Assembly: GCF_013410545.1 (NCBI RefSeq)
Contig: NZ_JACCFV010000001.1
Location: 186,001-250,000, forward strand
Length of the DNA: 64,000 nucleotides
Direction of reading: 5' to 3'
From: Pseudoclavibacter chungangensis
Lineage (GTDB): Bacteria > Actinomycetota > Actinomycetes > Actinomycetales > Microbacteriaceae
The notes beneath the pieces were generated by a model. That model was not told where the DNA came from and made no database searches. It worked only from the letters and a program-made list of their open reading frames with translations. Position numbers and translations under genes: made by a program. Shown here piece by piece: positions 40,610 through 49,619 of the stretch (its first letter is position 1; each line of letters opens with the position of its first letter).

Positions 40610-41614
40610 TCAGCGGTCCGCGGCGAAGGCTCGACGGCCCGAGCGGCCGATCCCGCCCGTCGACGCGACACGTGCACGGTCGCCGGGGCGCTGGAACGCC
40701 TCGACCGCGATCACGAGGTCCTCCCACGCCATGCCGACCGACTTGAACACGATCGGTCGGTCCGCTGCGGGCGTCACCTCGCCGCGCACGAGCTCGCGAA
40801 GACCGATGAGCGCGTCCGGATCGAGCGAGCCCTCCGCGACCGCCTGCACGACGTCGCCCGCCTCCCGAAGCGCCGCCTCGCGCTCCTCGACGATCACCGT
40901 CGATCGGCCGAGCAGGGTGCCGTCGAGTTCGCGGACATCCGGCTCGTGCGAGCCGATCGCGAGTACGAGCGCGCCCGGGCGGACGAGCGAGCCGTCGAAG
41001 AGCGGCTCGTCGGCGCTCGTCGCGGTGACGACGATGTCGGCTTCGGGCAGCGCCGAGCCGATCGCCATCGCCTGGCTGATGCGCGCCTGCATGCCCTGCT
41101 CGACGACCCACGCCGCGAGGCCCTCGGACTTGTACGGATCACGTGCCGCGACGACGACGTGCTCGATCGGTCGCAGTGCGCGGATCGTCTCGATGTGGGC
41201 CTTCGCCTGCGGGCCCGAGCCGAACACGAGGAGGCGCGCCGCGTGGCGTGGTGCGAGCGCGTCGACGGCGGCACCGGATACGGCGGCCGTGCGCCTCGTC
41301 GTGAGCGCCGAACCGTCGAGCAGTGCGACGGGCGCGAGCGTCGCCGCGTCCATGAGCAGGTAGCTCGCCTGGATGCGTGGCAGGCTGCGAGTCGGGTTGT
41401 TCGGCGCGACGGACGCGATCTTCGTCCCCACGAAGCCGAGGCCCTCCGAGGGCATGATGAGCAGGTGTCCGTGTTCGACGGGCACGACGCCGCGGGGTGC
41501 GTCGCCGGCGGGGTCGAGGCCGTCGCGCAGGGCGCGCTGGATCGCCTCCACCGCGATGGCCGGCGTGATCGCGCGGAAGATCTGTTCGCTCGTGATGTAG
41601 GGCAGAGTGGTCAT
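40610..41614 (-). CDS. Ornithine cyclodeaminase/mu-crystallin family protein (probable imino acid reductase)
   Basis: A 334-residue protein. After ISEQIFRAITPAIA-type N-terminal sequence come GVVPVEHGHLLIMPS, GTKIASVAPNNPTRSLPRIQ and the Rossmann motif LLVFGSGPQAKAHIETI near residue 129. IVVTATSADEPLFDG and the C-terminal VFKSVGMAWEDLV are family marks. Members include ornithine cyclodeaminase, ketimine reductase and delta1-pyrroline-2-carboxylate reductase (LhpI) of hydroxyproline pathways. Its start overlaps the stop of a proline-racemase-family gene by ATGA, which favours the pyrroline-2-carboxylate reductase reading. The exact substrate is inferred. Confidence 0.82.
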   Translation of the reverse strand: MTTLPYITSEQIFRAITPAIAVEAIQRALRDGLDPAGDAPRGVVPVEHGHLLIMPSEGLGFVGTKIASVAPNNPTRSLPRIQASYLLMDAATLAPVALLDGSALTTRRTAAVSGAAVDALAPRHAARLLVFGSGPQAKAHIETIRALRPIEHVVVAARDPYKSEGLAAWVVEQGMQARISQAMAIGSALPEADIVVTATSADEPLFDGSLVRPGALVLAIGSHEPDVRELDGTLLGRSTVIVEEREAALREAGDVVQAVAEGSLDPDALIGLRELVRGEVTPAADRPIVFKSVGMAWEDLVIAVEAFQRPGDRARVASTGGIGRSGRRAFAADR

Positions 41615-42657
41615 CGCAGTGTGAATCCTGTTCCGAGTTCGTCGTTGGTGCGGAGGAGGAAGAGGTGCTCGCCGGTCCGGTGCGCGGTGCCGCGCACGAT
41701 CGGGAGCACGGTGCCCGGTTCCGGGCCATCCGCGGCGGTCGCCGTGAACGTCGAACCGACGATGGAGTCGTGCCGCAGCACGCCTCCGGGCGCGAGGACA
41801 CCGCGTTCACGCAGGACGGCCGTGCGGGCCGCGGTGCCGGAGCCGCACGGGGAGCGGTCGGCCTGCCCGTCGGCGAACACCACGAGATTGCGCTGGTGCG
41901 GGTTGCCCGGCGTGCCGCCGAGGTCGTCGACGAGGATCGTGCCGTACACGCCCGACAGACGGTCGTCGCTCGCGAAGCGCGCCGCCGGGTGCGAGTCGAG
42001 TGCCCACTTGATCTCGCGCCCGATCGCGACGAGATCGGCGTAGTGCTCGGGGGTGACCGCGAGGCCGAGGTCGCCCGCCGAGACCTGCGCGTAGATCGCG
42101 CCGCCGTACGACAGGTCGGCGAGCACGCGTCCGCGCGACGTCTCGACGGGGACGTCGAGCGCGAGCACCGAGGAGGCGACGTTGACGAAGCCGATGCCGA
42201 CCGTCTCGCCCCCGCGACGCTCGACGCGGGCGACCACGCGCCCGGAGGGCACATCGATCGTCACGTCGAACTCGCCGTCGTCGGGCGCCGCGACGACGCC
42301 CTCCTCGACCGCCCACGCGCCGAGCGCGATCGTGCCGTGCCCGCACGCGGTCGAGTAGCCGTCCTTGTGCCAGAACACGACACCGAAGTCGGCCCCGTCG
42401 TCGTCGGGGGGGACGAGGAACCCGCCGTACATGTCGGCGTGGCCGCGGGGCTCCTGCACGAGCAGGCGACGGAAGCGGTCGATGCCGTGGCCGCCCGCCT
42501 CGAGGTCGGCGATCGCGGTCATGCGCCGGTCGGCGACGCTCGTCCCGTCGATGGCCGGGACGCCCGAGCCCTCGCCCGTCCGGACGATCCGGAACGGTTC
42601 ACCGCCCGTGTGGAAGTCCACGGTGCTCACGCGAACGGCGTCCTCGGGCTGCGTCAC
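41611..42657 (-). CDS. Proline racemase family enzyme (hydroxyproline epimerase or 3-hydroxyproline dehydratase)
   Basis: A 348-residue enzyme starting at GTG 42657, six bases after GAGGAG. The N-terminal VDFHTGGEPFRIV resembles proline racemases and 3-hydroxyproline dehydratases. Two catalytic thiols are present: Cys105 in STACGHGTIA and Cys271 in DRSPCGSGTAAR. In known trans-3-hydroxyproline dehydratases the second is Thr, so epimerase or racemase chemistry is expected from the residues, while the coupled reductase gene suggests the dehydratase pathway. It is divergent from the GntR regulator with 182 bp between. Confidence 0.85.
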   Translation of the reverse strand: MTQPEDAVRVSTVDFHTGGEPFRIVRTGEGSGVPAIDGTSVADRRMTAIADLEAGGHGIDRFRRLLVQEPRGHADMYGGFLVPPDDDGADFGVVFWHKDGYSTACGHGTIALGAWAVEEGVVAAPDDGEFDVTIDVPSGRVVARVERRGGETVGIGFVNVASSVLALDVPVETSRGRVLADLSYGGAIYAQVSAGDLGLAVTPEHYADLVAIGREIKWALDSHPAARFASDDRLSGVYGTILVDDLGGTPGNPHQRNLVVFADGQADRSPCGSGTAARTAVLRERGVLAPGGVLRHDSIVGSTFTATAADGPEPGTVLPIVRGTAHRTGEHLFLLRTNDELGTGFTLR

Positions 42658-42773
42658 GTCGACTCCTCGTGGTCGGTGGGTGCCCCAACCGTACCGTCGA
42701 GTGCTGCGACGCGTCTCACCGGCGTCGCGCCGTGACCCGCGGCGGATCCGCAGCTTCCCGCGCACGGGCGGGC

Positions 42774-42790
42774 CGATAAGATGTGGCACG
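42774..42790. promoter_or_regulatory. Candidate GntR operator / promoter of the regulator gene
   Basis: GATAAGATGTGGCACGC lies 50-66 bases before the GntR ATG. TAAGAT is a plausible -10. ATGTGGCAC resembles the motif found before livK (44391) and before the oxidoreductase operon (49808). Regulatory role is inferred from similarity and position. Confidence 0.4.
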
Positions 42791-42839
42791 CTTCTCGGCG
42801 GCCCCCGGCGCCGAGCCGATCGCGACCCGCGGAGGAGAC

Positions 42840-43514
42840 ATGTCGAGTGATCCGGCGTTCGGCCCGGCAGCTCCGGCGATGAGCCTCCGGGAATCCATCG
42901 AGCGCTCCGTCTCCGCCGCGATCGTCGCGGGCACCGTCCCGCCGGGCGAGCTGTTGAGCGTGCCCACGCTCGCGGTCCAGTTCCAGGTGTCCGCGACGCC
43001 CGTGCGCGAGGCCATGCTCAACCTGCAGAAGCTCGGCTTCGTCGAGCCGGTGCGCAACAAGGGCTTCCGGGTCACTGCGGTCTCGATGCCCGAACTCGCG
43101 GACATCGTCGAGGTGCGTCGCATGCTCGAGGTACCCGTCGTCGGGGAGCTCGCCGACGACTATCCGATCGAGGACGACGCGCGCCTGCGCGAGCTCGCCG
43201 ACCGCATCGTGGACGCGGCCGAGCGCGCCGACCTCCCGGCGTACCTCGAGGCGGACATCGAGTTCCACACCCTGCTGCTGAGTCGGCACGGGAACGCGCG
43301 GCTCGTCGCGATCGTCGTGGGGCTGCGTCGGCAGACGCGCCTCACGGGGCTCAGCGGCATGCAGGGATCGGCCGAGCTGCAGGAGTCGGCGGAGGAGCAC
43401 GGCCGCCTGCTCGACCTGCTCGCGGCGGGTGATCGCGCGGGTGCCGAGGCGCTCGTGCACCGGCACATCGGGCACGTGCTCGGCTGGTGGGCGGGGAATC
43501 CCGAGGTGCACTGA
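42840..43514 (+). CDS. GntR family regulator (FCD subfamily)
   Basis: A 224-residue regulator. The winged helix has SLRESIERSVSAAIVAGTVP, then SVPTLAVQFQVSATPVREAM and LQKLGFVEPVRNKGFRV. The FCD effector domain follows with the metal/ligand-binding Asp/His pattern (EVRRMLEVPVVGEL, EADIEFHTLLLSRHGNARL, EEHGRLLDLLAAGDRAGAEA, HRHIGHVLGW). ATG 42840 is chosen because GGAGGAGAC directly precedes it. It is divergent from the racemase/reductase pair and upstream of the transport and catabolic operons. It is the likely pathway regulator, with hydroxyproline or an intermediate as ligand. Confidence 0.92.
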   Translation: MSSDPAFGPAAPAMSLRESIERSVSAAIVAGTVPPGELLSVPTLAVQFQVSATPVREAMLNLQKLGFVEPVRNKGFRVTAVSMPELADIVEVRRMLEVPVVGELADDYPIEDDARLRELADRIVDAAERADLPAYLEADIEFHTLLLSRHGNARLVAIVVGLRRQTRLTGLSGMQGSAELQESAEEHGRLLDLLAAGDRAGAEALVHRHIGHVLGWWAGNPEVH

Positions 43515-43659
43515 GCCCGGATGGTGTGGTCGGAACGGTGGGCGCGAATGCGGCCGCCCGGTGCCCTCGCGGGCGCTCGAAGTCCGACCCGCTTCTCGTA
43601 CACGCATCCCACAGGACCGTGGGGCATGCTCTGCGCGACCATGCTCGACGGAGGTGCTC

Positions 43660-44190
43660 ATGCACGCAACGACCGGTCGCCCGCTCCTCCCCGGTGAGCC
43701 GGGCGCCCCGGGACCGGGTCGCCGCGCGATCGTCCTCACGCGGACGCTGCCGCTCGGCCCCGGCCGACTCTGGACGTATCTCGCGACGCCCGACGGGCTC
43801 GAGGAGTGGATCGGCACGTACGAGGGGGACCCCACGAGCGGGCAGGTCCGCTTCCGCATGACGGCGGAGGGCCCCGAGGCCGACTGGACCCCGCTGCACA
43901 TCAACGTGTGCCGGCCCGAGGCGCTGCTCGACGTCGCGTTCGCGATCGGTGACGACCGGTGGGACATCGGCCTCGCGCTCGACGGCGACGACGACGGCAC
44001 CGAGCTGCACTTCTCGCACTGCAGCGACGACGTCGCGGGCCTCGCCGAGGTCGGTGCGGGGTGGGAGTTCTACCTCGACCGGCTCGATGCGGTGACGAGC
44101 GGCGCACCGGTCGAGGACCTCGATTTCGGCGACTACGACGTGCTCGTCGCCGCCTACGATCGCCTCCTCGACGGCATGACCGTGCGGTAG
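43660..44190 (+). CDS. SRPBCC (START-like) family protein
   Basis: A 176-residue protein of the SRPBCC/AHSA1 fold. It contains RAIVLTRTLPLGPGRLWTYLATPDGLEEWIGTYEG, then DDGTELHFSHC and a C-terminal helix WEFYLDRLDAVTSG. Such proteins bind hydrophobic ligands; no catalytic function is assigned. ATG is preceded by GGAGGTGCTC-type sequence (ACGGAGGTGCTC). It lies between the GntR gene and the transporter, 145 bp after the former. Link to the pathway is unclear. Confidence 0.8.
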   Translation: MHATTGRPLLPGEPGAPGPGRRAIVLTRTLPLGPGRLWTYLATPDGLEEWIGTYEGDPTSGQVRFRMTAEGPEADWTPLHINVCRPEALLDVAFAIGDDRWDIGLALDGDDDGTELHFSHCSDDVAGLAEVGAGWEFYLDRLDAVTSGAPVEDLDFGDYDVLVAAYDRLLDGMTVR

Positions 44191-44289
44191 TCCGCGGGTC
44201 GACATCCGGCCGAGCGGGTGCGTCATCGCAGTGGGTCGTCGGCCGCTGCGCCGCGTCGGGCCGCGGAGACGGCCCGCGTCGGCTTCGCT

Positions 44290-44312
44290 CGATTCGATTC
44301 GATTCGATTCGA
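44290..44312. repeat. Pentamer repeat (CGATT)4
   Basis: Four perfect GATTC units lie in the gap between the SRPBCC and livK genes, about 80 bases before the predicted regulatory site. Slippage-prone simple sequence; no other feature is recognised in 44191-44380. Confidence 0.7.
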
Positions 44313-44390
44313 CACGCACGGTTGCCGCCGCCACGGGTTACGAACGTGTTGCGGCTCGCCGACGGTCTTCCCCGAGCACCCGACGATCAG

Positions 44391-44404
44391 TAATGTGTGA
44401 CACC
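44391..44404. promoter_or_regulatory. Candidate operator before livK
   Basis: TAATGTGTGACACC contains the palindrome GTGT-G-ACAC, 52-65 bases before the livK ATG. Nearly the same string stands before the oxidoreductase operon at 49808. Shared control by the nearby GntR regulator is proposed. Confidence 0.5.
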
Positions 44405-44455
44405 TCAACGCTGACGACGATGTCGGCACCAACCTCATCGTTGGAGGAATGGCAC

Positions 44456-45643
44456 ATGTCCACACGTTCCACGCGCCGCTCGAGCTGGCGCACCGTCTTC
44501 GCCCCGATCGCCCTCGCGGCGACCGCGGTCCTCACGCTCGCGGGGTGCTCCGGCGGCCTCGCGGGAGGCGGCGACGCCGCGTCCGAGGACGGCCCGATCA
44601 AGCTCGGCATGGCCGCGCCGTTCTCGGGCTCCGAGTCGGCGTTCGGCCCGTACATGCAGAACGGCGCGCAGCTCGCGATCGACGAGATCAACGCGGCCGG
44701 CGGTGTGCTCGGTCGGCAGCTCGAACTCGTCACGGCGGACGACGCGTGCGACGCGACGAGCGCCACGGCCGCTGCGAACAAGCTCGTGACCGACGGCATC
44801 GTCGCCTCGGTCGGCGGCTACTGCTCCGGCGCGACGCTCCCGACGCTCCCGATCTTCGAGGCAGCGAACATCCCCATGGTCATCCCCGCCGCGAACTCGA
44901 ACGAGCTCGTCAAGGCCGGCCTGAACAACGTGTTCCTCATCAACGGCACGGGCACGCAGCAGGCCGAGGCGGCCATCAAGTACGCCGCGAAGGAGGGCCT
45001 GACCAACATCGCCCTCCTCGACGACAACACCGACTACGCGAAGGACCTCGCGAACTCGGTCGCCTCGCAGGCCGCCGACGGCGGTGTCACGGTGGTCCTG
45101 CAGGACTCCGTCAACGCGGGTGAGTCGGACTACGCCGCGGCCGTCAACAAGATCGTCTCCTCGGGAGCGCAGCTCCTCTACTGGACGGGCTACTACCAGG
45201 AGGGCGGCCTCATCGTCTCGCAGCTCAAGGCGGCGGGCTACACCGGCCAGATCATGGTCGGCGACGGCTCGGTCGACGCGAAGTTCGCCGAGATCGCGGG
45301 CCCGGCTGCCGACGGCGTGCTCGGCACGTTCACCCAGACGCCCGACATGCTCGAGGGCGCCGAGACGTGGATCAGCGACTACACGGAGAAGTTCGGTGCC
45401 GCGCCCGGCCCGTACTCGACCCAGAGCTACGACGCCGTGCGCGTCGTCGCCGAGGCCATCACGAACGCCGGGACGACCGACGGTGAGGCGGTCATCACCG
45501 CGCTCGAGGGGCTGAAGGACTTCCCGATCTTCTCCGGCTCGCTCACGTTCTCGCCCGAGCACACGCTCACCGAGGGCGGCTTCGCGATCGTGACGGTCGG
45601 CCCCGACGGCACGTTCGTGCTCAAGGACGACCTCAAGAGCTAG
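44456..45643 (+). CDS. livK: Branched-chain-type ABC transporter substrate-binding lipoprotein
   Basis: A 395-residue periplasmic-binding protein type I. The signal peptide ends in the lipobox LTLAGC (Cys near residue 34), so it is lipid-anchored. The mature part starts with IKLGMAAPFSGSESAFGPYMQNGAQLAIDEINAAGGVLG, in two stretches typical of LivK. IPMVIPAANSNELVK and AALLDDNTDYAKDL-like sequence follow. GGAGG lies nine bases before the ATG. It opens a five-gene liv operon embedded in the hydroxyproline cluster. The ligand may be hydroxyproline or proline betaine-like, not leucine; this is inference. Confidence 0.92.
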   Translation: MSTRSTRRSSWRTVFAPIALAATAVLTLAGCSGGLAGGGDAASEDGPIKLGMAAPFSGSESAFGPYMQNGAQLAIDEINAAGGVLGRQLELVTADDACDATSATAAANKLVTDGIVASVGGYCSGATLPTLPIFEAANIPMVIPAANSNELVKAGLNNVFLINGTGTQQAEAAIKYAAKEGLTNIALLDDNTDYAKDLANSVASQAADGGVTVVLQDSVNAGESDYAAAVNKIVSSGAQLLYWTGYYQEGGLIVSQLKAAGYTGQIMVGDGSVDAKFAEIAGPAADGVLGTFTQTPDMLEGAETWISDYTEKFGAAPGPYSTQSYDAVRVVAEAITNAGTTDGEAVITALEGLKDFPIFSGSLTFSPEHTLTEGGFAIVTVGPDGTFVLKDDLKS

Positions 45644-45711
45644 CGGCGCAGGGGCGGGCGGCACACGCCTCCCGCCCCTCGCACGCGGCACGGCGCCCCG
45701 AAGGGAAGCGG

Positions 45712-46602
45712 ATGCTCCAACTCGTCATCGACGGCCTGTTCGTCGGATCGTTCTACGCACTCGTCGCGCTCGGCTACAGCATGGTGTACGGCATCATCAA
45801 GCTGCTCAACTTCGCGCACGGCGACATCTACATGGTCGGTGCGTTCACCGGCCTCGTGGTCTTCTCGACCGTCTCCGGACTCGCGGGCGGCGGCATCCTG
45901 TCGATCCTGCTCGTCATGCTCATCGCGATGATCTTCACGGGTCTGCTCGGGGTCGGCATCGAACGCATCGCCTACCGGCCGCTGCGGAAGTCGCCGCGGC
46001 TCGCGGTGCTCATCACGGCGGTCGGCATGTCGTTCATCCTCGAATACGGCGTGCGCCAGATCTTCGGCCCCAACCCGCAGGTCTACGGCGCGCGGCTCGA
46101 GGGCGCGACGCTCTCGTTCCTCGACGCCCGCATCACGCTGCCGCAGATCGTGCTCATGGTCGTCGCGGCGGCGCTCATGGTCGTCCTCAACCTCTACATC
46201 ATGCGCTCGCGGGACGGACGCGCCATGCGCGCGATCGCCCTCGACCCACAGGGTGCGCAGCTCATGGGCGTCAACGTCGACAAGGTCATCTCGCGCACCT
46301 TCTTCATCGGCTCCGCGCTCGCGGGCGCGGCCGGCGTCATGGCGGGCGCCTACTACGGCTCGATCGACTTCCTCATGGGCTTCGTGATCGGCCTGAAGGC
46401 GTTCACCGCGGCCGTCATCGGCGGCATCGGCAACCTCTACGGTGCGATGCTCGGCGGCATCGTGCTCGGCCTGCTCGAGGCGTTCGGTACGCACTGGCTC
46501 GGTGGCCAGTGGCGCGACGTGTTCTCGTTCGCGTGCCTCATCCTGTTCCTGTCCTTCCGGCCCACCGGCATCCTCGGTGCGCGCGTCGTCGAGCGGATGT
46601 GA
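45712..46602 (+). CDS. livH: Branched-chain-type ABC transporter permease LivH
   Basis: A 296-residue permease. QLVIDGLFVGSFYALVALGYSMVYGIIKLLNFAHGD spans the N-terminus in two hallmark stretches. The cytoplasmic loop is RAIALDPQGAQLMGVNVDKV, and FTAAVIGGIGNLYGAMLGGI is the late signature. It forms the membrane channel with LivM. It follows livK by 68 bp and precedes livM by 4 bp. Start ATG has AAGGGAAGCGG upstream. Confidence 0.94.
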   Translation: MLQLVIDGLFVGSFYALVALGYSMVYGIIKLLNFAHGDIYMVGAFTGLVVFSTVSGLAGGGILSILLVMLIAMIFTGLLGVGIERIAYRPLRKSPRLAVLITAVGMSFILEYGVRQIFGPNPQVYGARLEGATLSFLDARITLPQIVLMVVAAALMVVLNLYIMRSRDGRAMRAIALDPQGAQLMGVNVDKVISRTFFIGSALAGAAGVMAGAYYGSIDFLMGFVIGLKAFTAAVIGGIGNLYGAMLGGIVLGLLEAFGTHWLGGQWRDVFSFACLILFLSFRPTGILGARVVERM

Positions 46603-46606
46603 TCGC

Positions 46607-47764
46607 ATGACCAGCACAACGGGCGACCGCATCCAGGCGCCGCGTCCCATCCACCCACGGCCCGAGCCGCGCTCGGGGCTCCTCTACCCACCGCGCTTCA
46701 TGGCGCTGCTCGGGCTCGTCGTGTTCCTCGTCGCGCTCGTGCTGCCGTTCGTGAACGCATCGCAGTACATGATGTCGATCGGCACGCAGGCACTCATCTA
46801 CATCATGCTCGCGATGGGCCTCAACATCGTCGTCGGCTACGCCGGCCTGCTCGACCTCGGGTACTACGCGTTCTTCGCCGTCGGTGCGTACACGGCGGGC
46901 GTGTTCAACACGGCCCTGCACGTGCCACTCATCTGGACCGTCCCGATGGTGATCATCGCGTGCATCGCGGCGGGGCTCATCATCGGCGGCCCGACGCTGC
47001 GATTGCGCAGCGACTACCTCGCGATCGTGACGCTCGGGTTCGGCGAGATCATCCGCCTCACGGCGAACAACCTCGAGGTCACGGGCGGCCCGTCGGGGAT
47101 CTCCGGCATCTCGACGTTCGAGTTCTTCGGGTGGTCGTTCCGCGACGGGCTGGAGATCGCGGGCATCGAGTTCCCCGGCTACGTGCTCCTCTACTACTTC
47201 TGCCTCGTCGTCGGTGGTGTGCTCGCGGTCGTGGCGGCCTCGCGCCTCGGTCGCGGCAAGCTCGGCCGTGCGTGGCGGGCGATCAAGGACGACGAGGACG
47301 CCGCCGAGGCGATGGGCATCAACACCTATACGACGAAGCTCAAGGCGTACGTGCTTGGTGCCGTGTTCGGTGGCCTCGCGGGCATCCTCATGGGGGCGCA
47401 CCAGACGGCCGTCAGCCCGACGTCGTTCGTGTTCCTCAACTCGGCGCTCCTGCTCATGGCGGTCGTGCTCGGCGGGATGGGGTCGATCCCCGGCGTCATC
47501 ATCGGCGCGCTCGTCATCTCGCTCCTGCCGGAGCTCCTGCGCGAGGTCGCCGAGTGGCGGTTCCTCGTGTTCGGTGTGCTGCTCGTCGTCATGATGATCT
47601 TCCGCCCGGCGGGCGTGTGGCCCTCGACCGCGGTCCTGCCGTTCCTGAAGTTCCGCGCGCCCGGCCAGAAGCCGTCGCCGCGTGACGGGTTCGGTGACCA
47701 CGACGAGGATCCGGCGACCGCGCCGGCCGACGAGAACATCGACAAGTCGAAGGAGCAGGCATGA
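46607..47764 (+). CDS. livM: Branched-chain-type ABC transporter permease LivM
   Basis: A 385-residue permease. The conserved core is ALIYIMLAMGLNIVVGYAGLLDLGYYAFFAVGAYTAG. LRLRSDYLAIVTLGFGEIIRL, the EAA loop RAIKDDEDAAEAMGINTY and VVLGGMGSIPGVIIGALVI are characteristic. The first 40 residues are cytoplasmic and Pro/Arg-rich. The last four bases overlap the livG start (ATGA). Confidence 0.94.
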   Translation: MTSTTGDRIQAPRPIHPRPEPRSGLLYPPRFMALLGLVVFLVALVLPFVNASQYMMSIGTQALIYIMLAMGLNIVVGYAGLLDLGYYAFFAVGAYTAGVFNTALHVPLIWTVPMVIIACIAAGLIIGGPTLRLRSDYLAIVTLGFGEIIRLTANNLEVTGGPSGISGISTFEFFGWSFRDGLEIAGIEFPGYVLLYYFCLVVGGVLAVVAASRLGRGKLGRAWRAIKDDEDAAEAMGINTYTTKLKAYVLGAVFGGLAGILMGAHQTAVSPTSFVFLNSALLLMAVVLGGMGSIPGVIIGALVISLLPELLREVAEWRFLVFGVLLVVMMIFRPAGVWPSTAVLPFLKFRAPGQKPSPRDGFGDHDEDPATAPADENIDKSKEQA

Positions 47765-48912
47765 GCGACACGACGTCCGCCACCCCGGGCGCCCCGCTTT
47801 CGGGCACCTCGCCGATCGACGTCCCGGGCACCGAGACGATCGCGATCAACGCGGCCCGGTTCCGGGAGGGGCGCGGTGGGCAGCTGCCGCTGCTGTCGGT
47901 CAAGGACCTCCGCCTGCACTTCGGCGGCGTGAAGGCCGTCGACGGGCTCACCTTCGATGCGTACGCGGGCGAGATCATCTCGGTCATCGGCCCGAACGGC
48001 GCGGGCAAGACGAGCGCCTTCAACTGCATCACCGGGTTCTACCGTCCGACCTCGGGCAGCATCGAGTTCGACGGCGAGAGCATCATGCGCAAGCTGCCGT
48101 CCACGATCACGCGTCGTGGCCTCGCGCGCACGTTCCAGAACGTGCGCATGTTCAAGGAGATGACGGTCATCGACAACGTGAAGACCGGCATGCACGGGCA
48201 CGTCGGGCAGAACGTGTTCGACGCGATGCTCCACACGCCGAGGTACCGGCGCGCCGAGCGTCAGTGCCTCGACGACGCGCGCGGCTGGCTCGACTTCACG
48301 GGGTACTCGCTCGACGACGATCTGCTCGCCTCGCAATTGCCCTACGGCGAGCAGCGTCGCGTCGAGATCGCCCGCGCGCTCGCGAGCCGGCCGAAGCTCC
48401 TGCTGCTCGACGAGCCGGCGGCGGGCCTCAACCACAACGAGAAGCAGGACCTCATCGCGCTCATCCGGCGCATCCGCGATCTCGGCGTGGGGGTCGTGCT
48501 CATCGAGCACGACATGGGCCTCGTCATGGACATCTCGGAGCGCATCGTCGTGCTCAACTTCGGTCGCGAGATCGCGGACGGCACGCCCGAGGAGGTGCGC
48601 GACGACCCGCGGGTCATCGAGGCCTATCTCGGCGCCGAGGACGACGAGGACGACGAGGCGGTGGACGGGACGGCCGGTTCGGCGGCGCCGGCGGTCGAGG
48701 AGGTCGTGGTCATCGAGAAGGCGGTCGTGCCCGTGGTCGACGCGGACGGGACGCCCGTGGACGTCGTCGTCGAGGAGGTCGTCGTCGAGGACGTCGTCGT
48801 GACGGACGAGAAGCTGCCGGGCGACGACCCGGGGGCCGTGCCCCCGACCGTCGACGGCGCGGACACCGTCGACGAGGTCGACGGGAACGGGAACGGGGAG
48901 GCGCGCGCATGA
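47761..48912 (+). CDS. livG: Branched-chain-type ABC transporter ATPase LivG, with acidic tail
   Basis: A 383-residue ATPase; LivG is usually about 255-290. Walker A is GPNGAGKTSAFN near residue 79, the long inserted loop EMTVIDNVKTGMHG is LivG-typical, the signature is LPYGEQRRVEIARAL and Walker B is LLLLDEPAAGLNHNEK. About 35 residues precede the domain. After the LivG end (IEAYLGAEDDEDDE) there is a tail of roughly 90 residues rich in Val, Glu and Asp. It shows repeated EEVVV/EDVVV stretches, shared by no standard LivG. The tail precedes the ATGA overlap with livF. Confidence 0.92.
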   Translation: MSDTTSATPGAPLSGTSPIDVPGTETIAINAARFREGRGGQLPLLSVKDLRLHFGGVKAVDGLTFDAYAGEIISVIGPNGAGKTSAFNCITGFYRPTSGSIEFDGESIMRKLPSTITRRGLARTFQNVRMFKEMTVIDNVKTGMHGHVGQNVFDAMLHTPRYRRAERQCLDDARGWLDFTGYSLDDDLLASQLPYGEQRRVEIARALASRPKLLLLDEPAAGLNHNEKQDLIALIRRIRDLGVGVVLIEHDMGLVMDISERIVVLNFGREIADGTPEEVRDDPRVIEAYLGAEDDEDDEAVDGTAGSAAPAVEEVVVIEKAVVPVVDADGTPVDVVVEEVVVEDVVVTDEKLPGDDPGAVPPTVDGADTVDEVDGNGNGEARA

Positions 48913-49619
48913 GCATCGAACTGGAACTCACGGACGTCGACCTGTTCTACGGTCGCGTGCACGCGCTCCAGGGGCTGTCGTTCAGCGTCGGTGAGGGCGA
49001 GGTCGTCTCGCTCCTCGGCAACAACGGTGCGGGCAAGACGTCGACGCTGTCGATGCTGTCGGGCCTGTACCGCGCGAAGTCGGGCTCGATCACGTGGCGC
49101 GGGGCCGACATCACGCAGGCGAAACCGTGGGATCTCGTCGAGAAGGGGCTCATCCACGTGCCCGAGGGACGGCGCATCTTCTCGACCATGACGGTGCACG
49201 AGAACCTGCAGCTCGGCGGCTACCAGGTGAAGGACAAGGCGCTCATCGCGAAGCGCATCGAGGAGTCGTACGAGCTCATGCCTCGGCTCTTCGAGCGGCG
49301 CAATCAGCAGGGCGGCACCCTCTCGGGTGGTGAGCAGCAGATGGTCGCGATCGCTCGTGCCTACGTCGGGGGGCCGCAGCTCCTGTTGCTCGACGAACCG
49401 TCGATGGGGCTCGCGCCGCTCGTCGTGAAGCAGGTGATGGAGCTCATCTCGTCGATCAGCGCGCAGGGCACGACGATCCTGCTCGTCGAGCAGAACGCGC
49501 GGGCCGCGCTCAAGGTCGCGGACCGTGCGTACGTGATCGAGTCGGGCAAGGTGACGATCTCGGGGACGGCGGCCGAGCTGTCGAAGGACCGAGCGATCAT
49601 CGAGGCCTACCTCGGCTGA
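48909..49619 (+). CDS. livF: Branched-chain-type ABC transporter ATPase LivF
   Basis: A 236-residue ATPase of standard length. Walker A is GNNGAGKTSTLSM, then the LivF-specific HVPEGRRIFSTMTVHENL, the signature LSGGEQQMVAIARAY and Walker B LLLLDEPSMGLAPLVV. It completes the liv operon (K, H, M, G, F) and dimerises with LivG. Palindrome copy 9 stands 86 bases downstream. Confidence 0.95.
   Translation: MSIELELTDVDLFYGRVHALQGLSFSVGEGEVVSLLGNNGAGKTSTLSMLSGLYRAKSGSITWRGADITQAKPWDLVEKGLIHVPEGRRIFSTMTVHENLQLGGYQVKDKALIAKRIEESYELMPRLFERRNQQGGTLSGGEQQMVAIARAYVGGPQLLLLDEPSMGLAPLVVKQVMELISSISAQGTTILLVEQNARAALKVADRAYVIESGKVTISGTAAELSKDRAIIEAYLG

Noticed and set aside
40424..40640. Ala/Cys/Phe-rich open frame over the 18-bp array
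   Set aside because: It is a translation of the tandem repeat, continues antisense through the ornithine-cyclodeaminase-family gene and has no gene-like features.
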